From the NCBI RefSeq assembly GCF_950295315.1, contig NC_080165.1, forward strand, positions 7,690,417 through 7,754,416: a stretch of DNA of 64,000 bases. The letters run 5' to 3'. The translations under genes were made by a program, and so were the position numbers. Source of the stretch: Erinaceus europaeus. Taxonomy: Eukaryota; Chordata; Mammalia; Eulipotyphla; Erinaceidae. Below the pieces are notes generated by a model that saw only the letters and a program-made list of their open reading frames with translations, had not been told where the DNA came from and made no database searches. Below are positions 1 to 11,107 of this stretch, piece by piece; position 1 is the first letter of the stretch, and every line of letters begins with the position of its first letter.

Positions 1-805
1 TTTAAGTCCTTAGCTTTCTCCAAAACATAGTTTCAGGAGCAGATAAGACTCTAAGATAGAATGAGGACTGGAAAACTGTCTATTATAAAAGAGTATGATG
101 AAAAAATATATTTATGTTTTTTATGCATAGTCTTCTTTCAAAAGTCAAAACTAAGTGTACTTCTCTGCCGTACAGAATATTTAATGCAACTGTATACATT
201 AATAATGTTTTATGTATAAAAATGATTGACTTGGGCTTTCACCATTGCCACTACAATTCAACAAAATTGGATTTAAATAAATTCCATCTTAGAAATAAAT
301 TCCATCTTAGTAATATCATTTAGCTAAAAGAATGAGGAGAGAAATGAATGTTTTAGAACCTTACTTTCTGGGACTGTGAATCAAAATCAATTTATTTCAC
401 TCCACTGGCTTTGATGCTACAGCTTCAGGTGATCACATCACAACACTACACCGCTTGCTTAACCTGTCAGGCCAGGGCTGGAAGCAGAACAGCTACTGAA
501 GCATAAGAATCAAGAGTCCACTTGCGACATATCTGCTGTCAATCAGAAGAGACCTCACTGGTAATAATGAGGACGTCAGGCAGAAAGAGCCTCCAAGCAC
601 TTTCCAGAACACCACAAGGCATTCCTGACAAGAGACAGCAGGAAGAAATACAACAAAAAGGAACCAAAAATCTGGAAACAAAACTGTTCCATCGATTTCT
701 CATCATAGGTTCTTCCATCCATCTATTCTATTTTGTTCATAGGAAAAACAAAAGGCAGGAAAGACACGGGAGTGATGGGACTGATGTGTGAACTTAAACT
801 TGCTT
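1..805. other. Unassigned intronic DNA
   Basis: AT-rich sequence without recognisable repeat heads, tails or coding potential. The short open frames are not supported by homology or splice-site context. The first E-family tail begins at about 806. Confidence 0.45.
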
Positions 806-1295
806 ATTTTTTATTTATTTATAAAAAGGAAACCCTGACAAAACCATAGAATAAAAGGGGCTCAACTCCACACAATTCCCACCACCAGAACTCCGTATCC
901 CACCCCTTCCCCTGACAGCTTTCCTGTTCTTTATCCCTCTGGGAGTATGGACCCAGGGTCATAGTAGAAGGTGAAAGGTCTGGCTTCTGGAATTGCTTCC
1001 CTGCTGAACATGGGTGTTGGCAGGTCGATCCATATTCCCAGCCTGTCTCTCTCTTTCCCTAGTGGGGCAGGGCTGTGGGGAAGCGGGGCTCCAGGACACA
1101 CTGGTGGGGTTGTCTGTCCAGGGAAGTCTGGTTGGCATCATGCTAGCATCTGGAACCTGGTGGCCGAATAGAGAGCTAACATACAAAGCCAAACAAATTG
1201 TTGACTACTTGTGGACCTAAAGGCTGGAATATTGCATATGAAGAGTTGGGGGGTGGTCTCCGTTTTGTAGATAGCTAGTAGGCATATTTCAGTCA
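806..1295 (-). mobile_element. Retroposon E, 3' part
   Basis: On the minus strand it runs from 'CCATTTTGGA..' type sequence through 'CCACCAGGTTCCAGATGCTA', 'CTAGGGAAAGAGAGAGACAGG' and 'GGGTCCATACTCCCAGAGGGA' to 'TTTATAAATAAA' at 806-820, which reads as T-rich on the plus strand. It is a 5'-truncated copy including part of the long-form central segment. Confidence 0.8.
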
Positions 1296-1811
1296 TATTC
1301 CAAAGCGACCACAAACATACTGAATTGCAGCCTCCTCTTCCTAGTTACACAGTCACACATCGTTGCAAGGGAAGACAAAGTAGATTATCCCAAGGTTCTT
1401 TTACAAGCCCAGCTAAGGATTTAAGACCAAAGGAAAAAGCATCAGCATATTTCCTAAGTTGTGTGGCTGCACTGCATTTACCTTATTTAATATGTGAAGC
1501 ACAGTTCAATATGAAGTTAAACTGTGATCTGGTTTTTTAAATAATGGGCAAAGAAAAATCTATCATTCCTGTAATTTCTATCTCATTAGTGGAAGGCAAG
1601 AGAAATATTAAAATCAACCTCCAGTTAGCTCCAAGCTTAACACATACAGTTCTTTCTGCTAAGAATCTATTCTCTAGTGTCAAGTGTTATTAATCCCAAG
1701 CTTGCACCCCAAAGGCTGACTTCTTATAGCCCAGTTACAGCTGAGTAACTATTCAAAGGTATATTCTAGTTCAGAGTAACACAAATTTACCTCTCTATTA
1801 AAAACGTGGTG
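1296..1811. other. Unassigned intronic DNA
   Basis: No repeat signature or coding potential recognised between an E copy and a minus-strand L1 3' end. Confidence 0.4.
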
Positions 1812-2400
1812 GTTTTTTTTAATTGTTCACTGTGGGGTTAATGATTTCCATTATAGTCTTGTTGATGATTTTTTTAAAGATCCTATTGGACAGAGACAGA
1901 GAGAAATTGAGAGAAGGGGAGATAGAGAAGGAGAGAGATAGAGAGACACATGCAGCCCTGCTTCACCACTCGTGAAGCTTTCCCCTGCAGGTGGGGACCA
2001 GGGGCTTGAACCTGCATCCTTGCACACTGTACTGTGTGTGCTTAAGCAGGTGTGCCACTGCTGGGCCCTCAGTATCATCTTTAACACATAGACACAACAG
2101 TTCATCTCCCTTTGATTGGCGTCTAAGAAACACAACAGGATCCCAGTGTCTCTTCCTGTTCCTCTCCATCCATTCCCAGAGTCCTTTGCTTTGGTGCAAT
2201 ACCCCACACCCAGTTCAACTTTCACCTTATGATTCCCTTCCTGTTCTTTGTTCTTAAGTTCTACCTATAAGTGAGATCACTTGCTTTTTGGTCTTCCTTG
2301 TCTGGCTTGTCTTGCTGAATAGTTTTATTCTAGATTGTATATGGGTTACAGATCATAGTGTATAGAAAGCATATGCTAATTTCTATGACTATAATTAATT
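1812..2400 (-). mobile_element. L1 3' end, interrupted by a SINE
   Basis: The minus strand shows L1 3' UTR landmarks seen in other copies here: 'GAGATCACTTATAGGTAG', a 'GGGTATTGCACCAAAGC' segment and 'AATCATTAACCCCACAGTG' running into an A-rich end at about 1812. A SINE-B occupies 1869-2068 inside it. Confidence 0.65.
1869..2068 (-). mobile_element. SINE-B
   Basis: Minus-strand copy: tail near 1869, 'GACAGAGAGAAATTGAGAG' rich body, 'CACCACTCGTGAAGCTTTCC', and a box-B-like 'GGCTTGAACCTG' at about 2005. It is inserted in an L1 3' end. Confidence 0.85.
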
Positions 2401-2477
2401 CCTCCTATTTGTAGATGTAGTTTACAGTTACACAAAGCAAATATATTCTATATTATAGAATGCCATATGAACAAGTT

Positions 2478-2850
2478 AATTATGTCCTGATCCCCAGTAC
2501 CTCAGAATGTAACATTCTCTGGAAACAGGATTTCTGCAGAGGCAAGATAAAATGAAATACACAAAGGCAGAGTTTAGTCTAACATTACCAAAATCCTTAC
2601 ATGAAGGGGTGGTGGATGGACATGGGTACATGCAGAAATAAGACAGTGTCCTGAGTGAAGACACTGGAAGAAGACAGACGTCTAGGAATCAAGAGAGGCT
2701 TTTAATACACCTTTCCCTTACAGTCCTCAGAACAAATCGGCCCTGCGGTTTCAGACTTACAATCTCTGGAACTAGGAGACAGTGATTTTCTGTTACTTAA
2801 GCCACTCAGTTAGTGGCACTTTGTTATGTAAGCCCCTGGAAACTAGACAT
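2478..2850 (+). mobile_element. Old LTR-like relic (MaLR-like?)
   Basis: It starts with 'GTCCTGATCCCCAGTACCTCAG' and ends with 'CTGTTACTTAAGCCACTCAG...GTGGCACTTTGTTATGTAAGC'. Both resemble a common ancient mammalian repeat ending '..TGTTTAAGCCACCCAGT..GTTATGGCAGCC'. I recall this as LTR-type but cannot name the subfamily from sequence alone. Heavily diverged. Confidence 0.4.
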
Positions 2851-3059
2851 TTAAGGCTAAAATAAGTACACATGATCTTCACTTTGGAAGCACGTATGCC
2901 CAAATCAGAATCAAACAGAGAAAATGATCGTGGCCCCTGTTCAAAGATGACAGGCAAAATTAGTAAATCACTCCAAACATATATGATATGCCAAAGCATT
3001 GGCTTGCAAATAAAGCACCTCGACAGAGAATTACCTAAAATGTGAAAAAAAGCACTTTT

Positions 3060-3320
3060 TAAAAAAATATTTATTCCCTTTTATTGCCCTTGTTTTATTG
3101 TTGTAGTTATTGATGTCATTGTTGGATAGGACAAAGAAATGGAGAGAAGAGGGGAAGACAGAGAAGGGGAGAGAAAGACAGACACCTGCAGACCTGTTTT
3201 ACCACCTGTGAAGCAACTCCCCTGCAGGTGGGGGGCTGGGGGCTCGAACAGAGATCCTTACGCCGGTCCTTGTGCTTTGTGCCACATTCGCTTAACCTGC
3301 TGCGCTACCGCCCAACTCCC
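3060..3320 (-). mobile_element. SINE-A
   Basis: Minus-strand copy with tail 'TTTATTCCCTTTTATTGCCC', body '..CCACCTGTGAAGCAACTCCCC' and a head reading AGTTGGGCGGTAGCGCAGCAGG on the minus strand. Imperfect TSDs of the type AAAAARGCACT flank it at about 3050 and 3325. Confidence 0.9.
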
Positions 3321-3324
3321 TGAA

Positions 3325-4097
3325 AAATGCACTCTTTAGACTCACAATTTCATAAAACTTTGAGTGCAAAAAAAAAAGTTTAGCTATGTTATTTTTAAGC
3401 ATTTGTAGCCCTAAAATATGACTTAAATGCTGTAGTGACTCATTATTAATGGTAACTAAGACAACTAGCACACTTCATGTTCTTAAAGTCGGTCACAAGG
3501 TAACATGTTTTAGACCAGCACAATTCAGGCTAGAGGCTGGGACAAGAATTCACAGCTCCCTACTGACAGGCTTGTTCTGAGGTTATCTGTTAAATCTCAC
3601 TCTTCATGAAAATGGTTGAGAGCCATTTTCACTGAAAGTGTAAATATTTAAAATTATTTGTTCCATAATTTGAATTGTCACATCATTTATATACTCCACT
3701 TCAAAATAATGCTTTATGGATATAGCACATTCTACTTGTTTTTATTATCCACTGCAAGAGACAAGATGGTTAAGACTCCCACACTCAGACTTGAACAAGG
3801 CCACCACCCAGTTCTTCCCACAGGAGAGAAAAGTGAGGCAAATAAGTGTACTAACCGTCTCGGTTGGTTACCAGGACAGAGATTCCAAGAAAAAGATTCT
3901 AGTAAATCACCCTCTAGTCATGTTAGTTTTGTTGTAAATGCTGAGGATCCCTTGAAAAAAATACAGTGTCACATTTAATGTTTTTTCACATAGTGAAATT
4001 GGAAGAATCTGTTTAAAATTATTTACTTGAATAACATTGGTTACTATAGAATAAGCAAGGAATAAAAATTAACATAAAAAGTTTTTGTGGTTTGGGC
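3325..4097. other. Unassigned intronic DNA
   Basis: No repeat recognised. Two overlapping plus-strand open frames (3658-3978 and 3716-3937) have no recognisable domain, splice context or compositional signal, so I do not call a gene. Confidence 0.4.
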
Positions 4098-4243
4098 TTT
4101 TTTAAAAAATAATTTTTGATCTCTTTATTTATGGGATAAAGACAGCCAGAAATCGAGAGGGTAGGGGGAAATAGAAAGAGTGACACCTGGGACAGTAAAC
4201 CCGGGTCCTTGTGCGTTGTAATATGTGTGCTCAGACAGGTGAC
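4098..4243 (-). mobile_element. SINE-B, internally deleted
   Basis: Minus-strand SINE with tail side '..CAGCCAGAAATCGAGAGGG' and head side 'CCCGGGTCCTTGTGCGTTG'. The middle 'GTGAAGC..CCTGCAGG' block is missing. Confidence 0.65.
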
Positions 4244-4255
4244 CTTTTGTATTTG

Positions 4256-4262
4256 CTTTATT

Positions 4263-4293
<31 letters not shown>

Positions 4294-4482
4294 TTCAATT
4301 TATTTATTTATTTATTTATTTGGATAGAGACAGAAAGAAGTTGAGAGGGAAGGAGAAAATAGGGAGGAAGACAGAAAAAGAGACACCTGCAACCTTGCTT
4401 CACCGCTCATAAAACTTTCTTCCTGCAGGTGGGGACTATGAGCTTAAACCCAGGTCCTTGTACATGGTAACTTGTGCGCTCA
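4256..4482 (-). mobile_element. SINE-B with long TTTA-type tail
   Basis: Minus strand. The tail on the plus strand is an about 65-bp TTTA array (4262-4321), followed by the 'GGATAGAGACAGAAAGAAG' body and head. It lies directly beside another minus SINE, which suggests insertion close to that element. Confidence 0.85.
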
Positions 4483-4489
4483 AAAAATA

Positions 4490-5112
4490 TTTATTCACCT
4501 ACTTTTTTTCCAGGTTCTAACAATCAACAGTGGGTAAGACAAAGACATGCCCTGAACTGATGATCCTACATTCTTTGAGTACAGTAGACAATAGTCAAAC
4601 AAATGTCTAAAAGCAGCCTTTAATTTACTATCGGTGACATAAATAGGGAATAAAAATCAGAAATCGGAGAAACACTAGACTTCAGATAACCTATCAGGAA
4701 GGTCCTTCTGGAAGGATGGCATTAAAGCTGAGACCTGGCATCGGAAATATGAAGAGACATGCCATGTTCTCAAGGTTTAAAAATAAAGAGGAATGCTTTA
4801 AAGACTGAGAGAGGGCCAGATGACAGTTCACGGCATAGAATGCACCCCGCAGGAGTGCCTCAGTTAACAGCAGAGGAAGCTTCATGACTGGCGGGTGGTG
4901 CCTTGATGTCTAAACTCCCTATGACTCCTTCCTTCTCCCTCTTAGCCTATGTGAAATTAAAAGCGGGAAAGTCTTGTGGGAACAATGAGTAACACACAAG
5001 CAAGGTGCTGGTAGGCAAAAGAAAAGAAAGAAAGAAGAAAAGGAAACAAAACTGAGAGAAACCTAGAGACGTGGCATATGCTGACAAGGTCAAAGTCTGG
5101 AATAAGATCCGT
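4490..5112. other. Unassigned intronic DNA
   Basis: Nothing recognised except a short GAAA-rich patch near 5020-5045. Confidence 0.4.
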
Positions 5113-5114
5113 CA

Positions 5115-5578
5115 GGAAGGGACGGCCTCCGAGTAGAGTGCATGCATTACAGTGGGCAAGGACCTGGGTTCAAGATCCCAGTCCATCTGCATGGGGAGAA
5201 GCTTCACAAGCAGTGAGACCATGCTGCTGGTCTCTCTCTACTTTTTAAATTTTTTATATCTTTACTTACTCATTGGATAGAGACAGCCAGAAATCAAGAG
5301 GGAAGGGGATGATAGAGAGGGAGAGAGACCAGAGAGACACCTGCAGCTCTGCTTCACCACTTGCAAAACTTTCCTCCTGCAGGTGGGGGCTCCAGGCTTG
5401 AACAAGGGACTTTGCACATTGTAGTATGTGTGCTCAACCAGGTACACCACCGGCCTCCTCCTTGCAGGTGTTACTCCATCTCTGTCTCTCTCTCTCTCTC
5501 CCTCCCTCCCTCTCTATCTCCCTCCCTCTTCCCTCCCCCCTCAGTTTCTCTCTACATGTATCCTAAATAAATAAATAT
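5115..5578 (+). mobile_element. SINE-B split by a second SINE
   Basis: The head and body are at 5115-5241 ('GCATTACAGTGGGCAAGGACC', box-B-like 'GGTTCAAGATC'). The body and tail resume at 5456-5578 with CT-rich sequence and AATAAATAAA. The interruption is a complete opposite-strand SINE. Confidence 0.75.
5242..5455 (-). mobile_element. SINE-B nested in a plus-strand SINE
   Basis: Complete minus-strand copy ('GGATAGAGACAGCCAGAAAT', 'CCTGCAGGTGGGGGCTCCAGG'). It is younger than its host SINE, which it splits in two. Confidence 0.8.
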
Positions 5579-5579
5579 C

Positions 5580-5929
5580 TTCAAACCAAGCAATAAAGCT
5601 CAATTAGGATAATGATGCCACACCTTACTGACCTACCAGGAAAATATAAAAGCAATGAAAAATTTTTTAAATCAAGGAATTACATCAACTTGTTTTAGAG
5701 GTTTTAAAAAGATGATTTTGACTATGATATCAAAACGCGCTTGGCAAGAAGTACAACTGTAAGAATACAGGGAGAGGGGTGGCCTTCAGGATAGAGATTG
5801 CCTGAGATCCAGTCAGCATTGTGGATAGTGAGAACTGGGTTAGTTCAAAGTGAACTTGGATAACACAACCAGAACACTGGCACTTTAAGTGGACGAAAGG
5901 GTTAAAGGAGTAGGAAGTCTAAAAACTGT
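5580..5929. other. Unassigned intronic DNA
   Basis: No clear repeat. The right half may be the diverged continuation of the adjacent E fragment. Confidence 0.35.
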
Positions 5930-6145
5930 CTCTGCTTCGTTAACTAATATAATCTACACATTCTGCCTCCCATTGCTGCTCTCCACTGAGGGCAAGGTCC
6001 TGGAGAGGCCCACAAGACATTCCTCATGCAAGTAACCAGTGATCATGGAGAGAAGGATCTATTAGAGGTCTAGGCCTATTATATCTGTGTGGAAATCCAA
6101 GGATTTCTTGACTAGAGCCTGAGAACCATCATATTCTCACTTAAC
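5930..6145 (-). mobile_element. Retroposon E, central-segment fragment
   Basis: The minus strand matches the long-form centre also seen at about 59820-59960 ('GATCCTTCTCTCCATGATCACTGG', 'GACCTTGCCCTCAGTGGAGA'). It lacks the family's 3' end. Confidence 0.55.
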
Positions 6146-6306
6146 TTTTTGTTAAAGGAGTTAACTTCTTTAATAAAGGTATATATAAACAATTACACAT
6201 CTTCATTTCAGACTTTGGCCTCTCTCACTATAGAATGGTGGTTTCACTAATCATTTTACACATTCACTGTAGTTTTATTGAGAAGAAAAAAAGTATCAAT
6301 CACCAG

Positions 6307-6463
6307 TGGTCCAGGAGATGGCACAGTGGATAAAATGTTGGAACTCTCAGGCATGAGGCCCTGAGTTCAACCCCCAGTAGCACATATACCAGAGTGATAT
6401 CTGGTTCTTTCTCTCTCCTCCTATCTTTCCCATAAATAAGTAAATCTTAAAAAAAAAAAAAAT
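6307..6463 (+). mobile_element. SINE-C
   Basis: tRNA-like head 'CCAGGAGATGGCACAGTGG' and 'GAGTTCAACCCCCAGTAGCAC', then 'CCAGAGTGATATCTGGTTC', a CT-rich stretch and an A-tail at 6450-6463. The same family is seen on the minus strand at 53624-53777. Confidence 0.8.
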
Positions 6464-6465
6464 GA

Positions 6466-6752
6466 GTCACCCCAGAGCCCCACCCCACTAGGGAAAGAGA
6501 GAGGCTGGGAGTATGGATCCACCTGTCAATGCCCATGTTCAGTGGGGAAGCAATTACAGAAGCCAGACCTTCCATCTTCTGCAACCCTCAATGACCCTGG
6601 GTCCATACTCCCAGAGGGATCAAGAATAGGAAAGCTATCAGGGGATGGCATGGGATTTGGAGTTCTGGTGGTGGGAATGTATGGAGTTGTACCCCTCTTA
6701 TCCTATGTTTTTTGTCAGTGTTTCCTTTTTATAAATAAAAATTTTTAAAAGA
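6466..6752 (+). mobile_element. Retroposon E, 3' end
   Basis: 5'-truncated copy starting near 'CCCCAGAGCCCCACCCCACT' and ending 'TTTATAAATAAAAATTTTTAAA'. It abuts the tail of a SINE-C. Confidence 0.85.
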
Positions 6753-6873
6753 TCAATCACCATAGGCTCAAAACTTGGCAATGTATCAAGCACAGTTAGC
6801 ACTTAAAAACAAAGAGGCAATCAAATCAATATATAAGTGAGTGAAAAAATAATTATAGAAATTAATGTCTTCA

Positions 6874-7866
6874 TCCAATAGCACAGCTATATACAAGATA
6901 CTGGGTACTATACAGCAAACCCTAACAAAAGGACTTTTCAAAGTTAACCCAATTACCAAATAATGTGATGATAACATTAACTATCGATTGTCTTTTTGAA
7001 CCCTAAGACAGTAGGAACCCCACATCTCCACTATGGAGCCTCTACTTGCCCCAGTCCTGGAACCCTTGGATAGGGCCCACTTTCCCATATGCCTCTCCCA
7101 ATCCATATCAAATAATATTGCATCCGCCAATCACAACCTAACCAACGCAACGATTGCCACCTCAACATGCTTCACTTCAGACTGTGTCCAGAGACTTCAC
7201 GTGTGGAATGACAACCCTTCAGCTTCATTACTCGGGTGAGACCTTTCCTTTCATAGTATACTCTAATTGCATCTCAGGTGGTTCACTTTCTAACAAAGTC
7301 CCATAACCTAGATATACACCAGTTTCTGTGAGAGAGAGCATATGTTCACACGTATCCATAAACTACTGCAAAATATATACCTGAAAGCAGAAGTACACTA
7401 GAGTTTGCAGTGAGTATCCCCCTAACACTTCCTCTCCACTATTCCAAGCTTTGGGTCCATGATTGCTCAACAATTTGTTTGGCTTCATATGCTAACTCTC
7501 TTTTCAGTCACCAAGTTCCAGATGCCACCAGGATGCTGGCCAGGCTTCCCTGGATTGAAGACCCCACCAATGTGTCCTGGAGCTCCGCTTCCCCAGAGAC
7601 CCACCCTACTAGGGAAAGAGAGAGGCAGACTGGGAGTATGGACCGACCAGTCAACATTCATGTTCAGCGGGAAACAATTACAGAAGCCAGACCTTCCACT
7701 CTCTGCATCCCACAATGACCATGGGTCCATGATCCCAGAGGGATAGAGAATGGGAAAGCTATCAGGGGAGGGGATGGGATATAGAGATTGGGTGGTGGGA
7801 ACTGTGTGGAGTTGTACCCCTCCTACCCTATGGTTTTGTTAATCCCTTCTTAAATAAATTTAAAAA
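6874..7866 (+). mobile_element. Retroposon E, near-complete short form with 17-bp TSD
   Basis: A 993-bp copy flanked by perfect 17-bp direct repeats AGAAATTAATGTCTTCA at 6857-6873 and 7867-7883, ending in an A-rich tail. It starts 'TCCAATAGCACAGCTATATA', contains 'GAACCCTAAGACAGTAGGAAC', and passes straight from '..TTTGCAGTGAGTATCCCCCT' to the 3' third, lacking the roughly 0.8-kb central segment of the long form. No reverse transcriptase or other long ORF is present. Confidence 0.9.
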
Positions 7867-7883
7867 AGAAATTAATGTCTTCA

Positions 7884-8562
7884 AGATATTTGATTCATTA
7901 TAGTATATGATGGTTCATTCTACTATCAAGTGAACAGCACTTTTATGACTTCTGTGTAACCATAAGGGAGATATTTTCAACTGGGTATCCTAAGGACATA
8001 AGGATTAAATTACTGGTTAAGATTAGTACAAAATAATAATTTTCTCCGCAGACAAATGTGAAAACCGTTTTCAACTAGAATATAGAAATATAACTCAACA
8101 TGTCTCCATTTTTTGCTTTAACTGCTAGGAAACTTGGAGTCAGATTTAATGTTAATAGTAATAATGAGACTGCCTCAAGCCCCTGGTAATTTCTAGTCCA
8201 TTTGTTCTTATATGTGGTCATTTATATTCAAAATTTTACTATACACTTTTTTTTTCAAAAATCTACTACAAAGAGGATTGCATTTTCTCCAAATTACTTG
8301 TTTCTGTCACTTTAGTCTCAGGCACTAAACTTCCATATAAAACTAAAAAGCCAACCTCTATTTGAACCATATGGATTTTATCTAAACTGCTGGATTTTTT
8401 TTTCATCAGTTTGGTTCTGCAGCCATGCGTGTTAATTGAAAGTTCCCACTCATATAAAATGGATGGAATATGACAGCTACCAGTACAATTTATCTGCAAT
8501 AATAAAGCTTTACTCATGCTTGGAATGTGGTCACATCTGTATTAATTATAACCCATAGACCA
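7884..8562. other. Unassigned intronic DNA
   Basis: No repeat or coding signal recognised. Confidence 0.4.
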
Positions 8563-8822
8563 TAGCCATACATTTCATTTTATGTAATTTGGTATTTTGA
8601 ATGTTAGCTGTTAATACCCATACATTTCATTTTACGTAATTTGGTATTTTGAATGTTAGCTGTTAATACCCATACATTTCATTTTACGTAATTTGGTATT
8701 TTGAATGTTAGCTGTTAATACCCATACATTTCATTTTACGTAATTTGGTATTTTGAATGTTAGCTGTTAATACCCATACATTTCATTTTACATAATTTGG
8801 TATTCTGAATGTTAGCTGTCAA
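8563..8822. repeat. Minisatellite, 5 x 52 bp
   Basis: Five head-to-tail copies of a 52-bp AT-rich unit begin at 8563, 8615, 8667, 8719 and 8771. Key parts are CATACATTTCATTTTA, YGTAATTTGGTATT and TTGAATGTTAGCTGTTAA. The three central copies are essentially identical. The first and last carry a few substitutions (TATG or CATA for ACG, CTGTCAA at the end). Confidence 0.97.
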
Positions 8823-9424
8823 TACCAGTGGAGAAATTTAGCAGGCGATAAACAAGTGTGATTCCAAAGCAGTGGTGCACAACCTTAGCTACAGGCTAGA
8901 ATTTCCTGGAGGAATCTATAAATATTTGTGCCAGATCCTCAATTAAAATAGGATTTCTTAGGAAATAAGATAAAACCTAGCAACATTTTTTTCCCAAGCA
9001 CTCTGAGTGGTCAAATGAGGCTTAACAATCACTAAGTTAGAACCTGAGATAAACATAAAGTTAGAGATAAAGATTGGCCATCTTCCCTTCATAGAACATT
9101 GCTTATCAGATTCTTTAATTAAAGATAGCTAATGATATTTTTTTTAAAAAAAATTATAATGGAAACCTACTTGTTACGGAAAACTGAATCTTAAAAGGGA
9201 AAATTAGAAATAGTTACTCAATATTAAGAGTAATTCTTGTCTTTATAAAGGTAAATGAAGCAGTCCCTCAAACAGGATTTAATTGATTTGTTATTAATCA
9301 CAATTCCAACATTTACAAATTACAGAGAGTCCTCTAGACCTCTTGTAGTAAATGTGTAAACTGAGGGAAATAAAGAAGCACTTTTTATTTCACAGAGGAA
9401 TACAGATGTTACAAGGCCCATATG
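8823..9424. other. Unassigned intronic DNA
   Basis: No repeat or coding signal recognised. AT-rich with short poly-T/poly-A runs near 9140. Confidence 0.4.
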
Positions 9425-9549
9425 GTACCTTGCCTAGTGTTCTTGGTTTGTTGTGAACATAATCCAGGTTCCAGCCCCCACACACTGGGGGCTTCAATGC
9501 TGTGGTCTTGGTCAATCTATCTATCTAACTATCTATCTATCTATTTATC

Positions 9550-9590
<41 letters not shown>

Positions 9591-9599
9591 CTCTCTATC
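9425..9599 (+). mobile_element. Old SINE (SINE-F like) with TATC tail array
   Basis: A diverged tRNA-like head with 'AATCCAGGTTCCAGCCCCC' (box-B-like) runs into a CTAT/TATC array at about 9513-9599, as SINE tails often do. The array is interrupted by an LTR at 9600. Confidence 0.5.
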
Positions 9600-9888
9600 T
9601 GTTGGTCTTTATGTTGGTTTGGTCCCCTTCCCCCTACCTCTGAGAGATTTGGTTTGGCCCCTGCTAGTTTCGCCCCCTCTTTCTTCTCGCCCCCTATGCT
9701 AAGGAGGGCCAGAGTCCCAGCAGCAGCCACTGGAGGAGAATGATGGGGAAGCACATGGTGTGATGATTTGCCCGCGCTCATGAATAAAGATTAAACTGCA
9801 GCTTCTCAGCTCAGCCATGTGTCCTCGAGTCTCTGTTCACAGCCACGAAGCTAGCCCGGCCTGCTGGCGCCCCCGAATTTTAACGACA
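9600..9888 (+). mobile_element. Solo LTR-2 inserted in a TATC microsatellite
   Basis: A 289-bp unit begins TGTTGGTC and ends TTTTAACGACA, with AATAAA at 9783-9788. It is flanked by TCTATC (9594-9599) and TCCATC (9889-9894), a 6-bp duplication with one change, although the host array makes this weak by itself. The U5-like end 'GTGTCCTCGAGTCTCTG..CGAAGCTAGCCC' resembles the second LTR-2 at 61399. No internal viral sequence is present. Confidence 0.8.
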
Positions 9889-9891
9889 TCC

Positions 9892-9934
<43 letters not shown>

Positions 9935-9950
9935 ATCTATCTATCTACCT
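9889..9950. repeat. TATC microsatellite (right half)
   Basis: Continuation of the CTAT array that the LTR-2 split. The two halves together span about 145 bp of four-base repeats. Confidence 0.95.
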
Positions 9951-9963
9951 AAAATAGGAATCA

Positions 9964-10190
9964 GGGAGGGCAGGTGGTGGTGCACCTGGTTGAGTGCACA
10001 CATTACAGTGTGCAAAGACCCGGGTTCTAGTCCCTGGTCCCCTCCTGCGGGGGGGTGGGGGAGAGTTTTACCAGTAGTGAAGCAGGGCTGCAGGTGTCTC
10101 TCTGTCTCTCTCCCTCTTTATTTCCCTCTCCCCTTTCAATTTCTCTCTGTCTCTATCCAATAACAAATTTAAAATATTAATAGAAAAAGA
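9964..10190 (+). mobile_element. SINE-B
   Basis: Head 'GGTGGTGGTGCACCTGGTTG', 'CATTACAGTGTGCAAAGACC', box-B-like 'GGGTTCTAGTCC', CT-rich body, tail 'CTATCCAATAACAAATTTAA'. A small G run (10050-10058) expands the usual 'CCTGCAGGGG' motif. Confidence 0.9.
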
Positions 10191-10395
10191 CTCAGAGTAG
10201 TAAAATCCCAGCACCAACAGAAGTAAAGAAGGTTGTGGTCCCACATTCCAACTCTAAAATGATAAGATTTCATTTCTAAGTCTTAGAGAATCGGAAAAAT
10301 TAGACTCAAAGACTGAATACAGTCCATCATTTGTTTTTGTAAATAATGTTTTAACTTTTAGGTGAAACTTAAGAAATGAGGAAAGAAAGGTAAAC

Positions 10396-10630
10396 ACAAA
10401 ATGAAACTCAGACTAGGTGGGGTGTATTGCACCAAAGCAAAGGACTCTGGGGAAGGAAGGGAAAGGAGGGCCTAACAAAACCTTAGGGTCCTCTTGCAAG
10501 TGATGGGCAAAGACCTAAGTTGTAGGTCAGAGTGTTCCACAGAGAACTTTCAGACAGAGGAGAGACTGTACCCATGTGTCAACAAATGCACTATAAATCA
10601 TTAACCCCTCCATTAAAAAATAGTAAAAAG
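10396..10630 (+). mobile_element. L1 3' UTR fragment
   Basis: It contains 'GTGTATTGCACCAAAGCAAAG', 'GTTCCACAGAGAACTTTC' and 'CACTATAAATCATTAACCCC', which are shared with the L1 end at about 46400-46560. It ends A-rich and runs into the TA array. Confidence 0.7.

Positions 10631-10633
<3 letters not shown>

Positions 10634-10686
<53 letters not shown>
10634..10686. repeat. TA dinucleotide array, about 26 repeats
   Basis: Uninterrupted alternating A/T of about 52 bp, located between an L1 tail and a SINE-B. Confidence 0.97.
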
Positions 10687-10689
<3 letters not shown>

Positions 10690-10705
10690 AAAAGAAAACA
10701 ATGTT

Positions 10706-10883
10706 TTGGGGTCAGGTGATAGCATGCCTCATTGTGCACACACATTACAGTGTGCAAGGACCCAGGTTCAAGTCCCTAGTTCACACTTGCAGGGCTGCAG
10801 GTGTCTCTCTGTCTCCCTCTCTATATCCTCCCTTCTCTCAATTTCTGGTTGTCTCTATCAAATAAAGATAATTTTAAAAAATT
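10706..10883 (+). mobile_element. SINE-B, internally shortened
   Basis: Head, box-B-like 'GGTTCAAGTCC', shortened body and tail 'AATAAAGATAATTTTAAAAAA'. It is flanked by near-identical TSDs AGAAAACAATGTT (10693-10705) and AGAAACAATGTT (10884-10895). Confidence 0.85.
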
Positions 10884-11107
10884 AGAAACAATGTTCTCAT
10901 GGAACACTGTCATCCTCACTTGCTTTTACATACTGACCATGCACTTCTATCATATAATCAAAGAGTTGGGGAAGATGCCGTATGATCTATCTGATACGCA
11001 AAGCCTAAAATGTATTGTCCAGCCCTTTATAGAGAGTTTATCAACTGCTCCATAGGTGTGTGATCTATTGTGGAAAGTCCATATCTCTAGCTCATAGAAA
11101 TTCACTC

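Noticed and set aside
3658..3978. 106-codon frame in non-repeat DNA
   Set aside because: No recognisable protein family, Kozak or splice support. Frames of this length occur by chance in 64 kb.
8563..8822. Regularly spaced repeats considered as a CRISPR array
   Set aside because: The whole 52-bp unit repeats without unique spacers, and the genome is mammalian.
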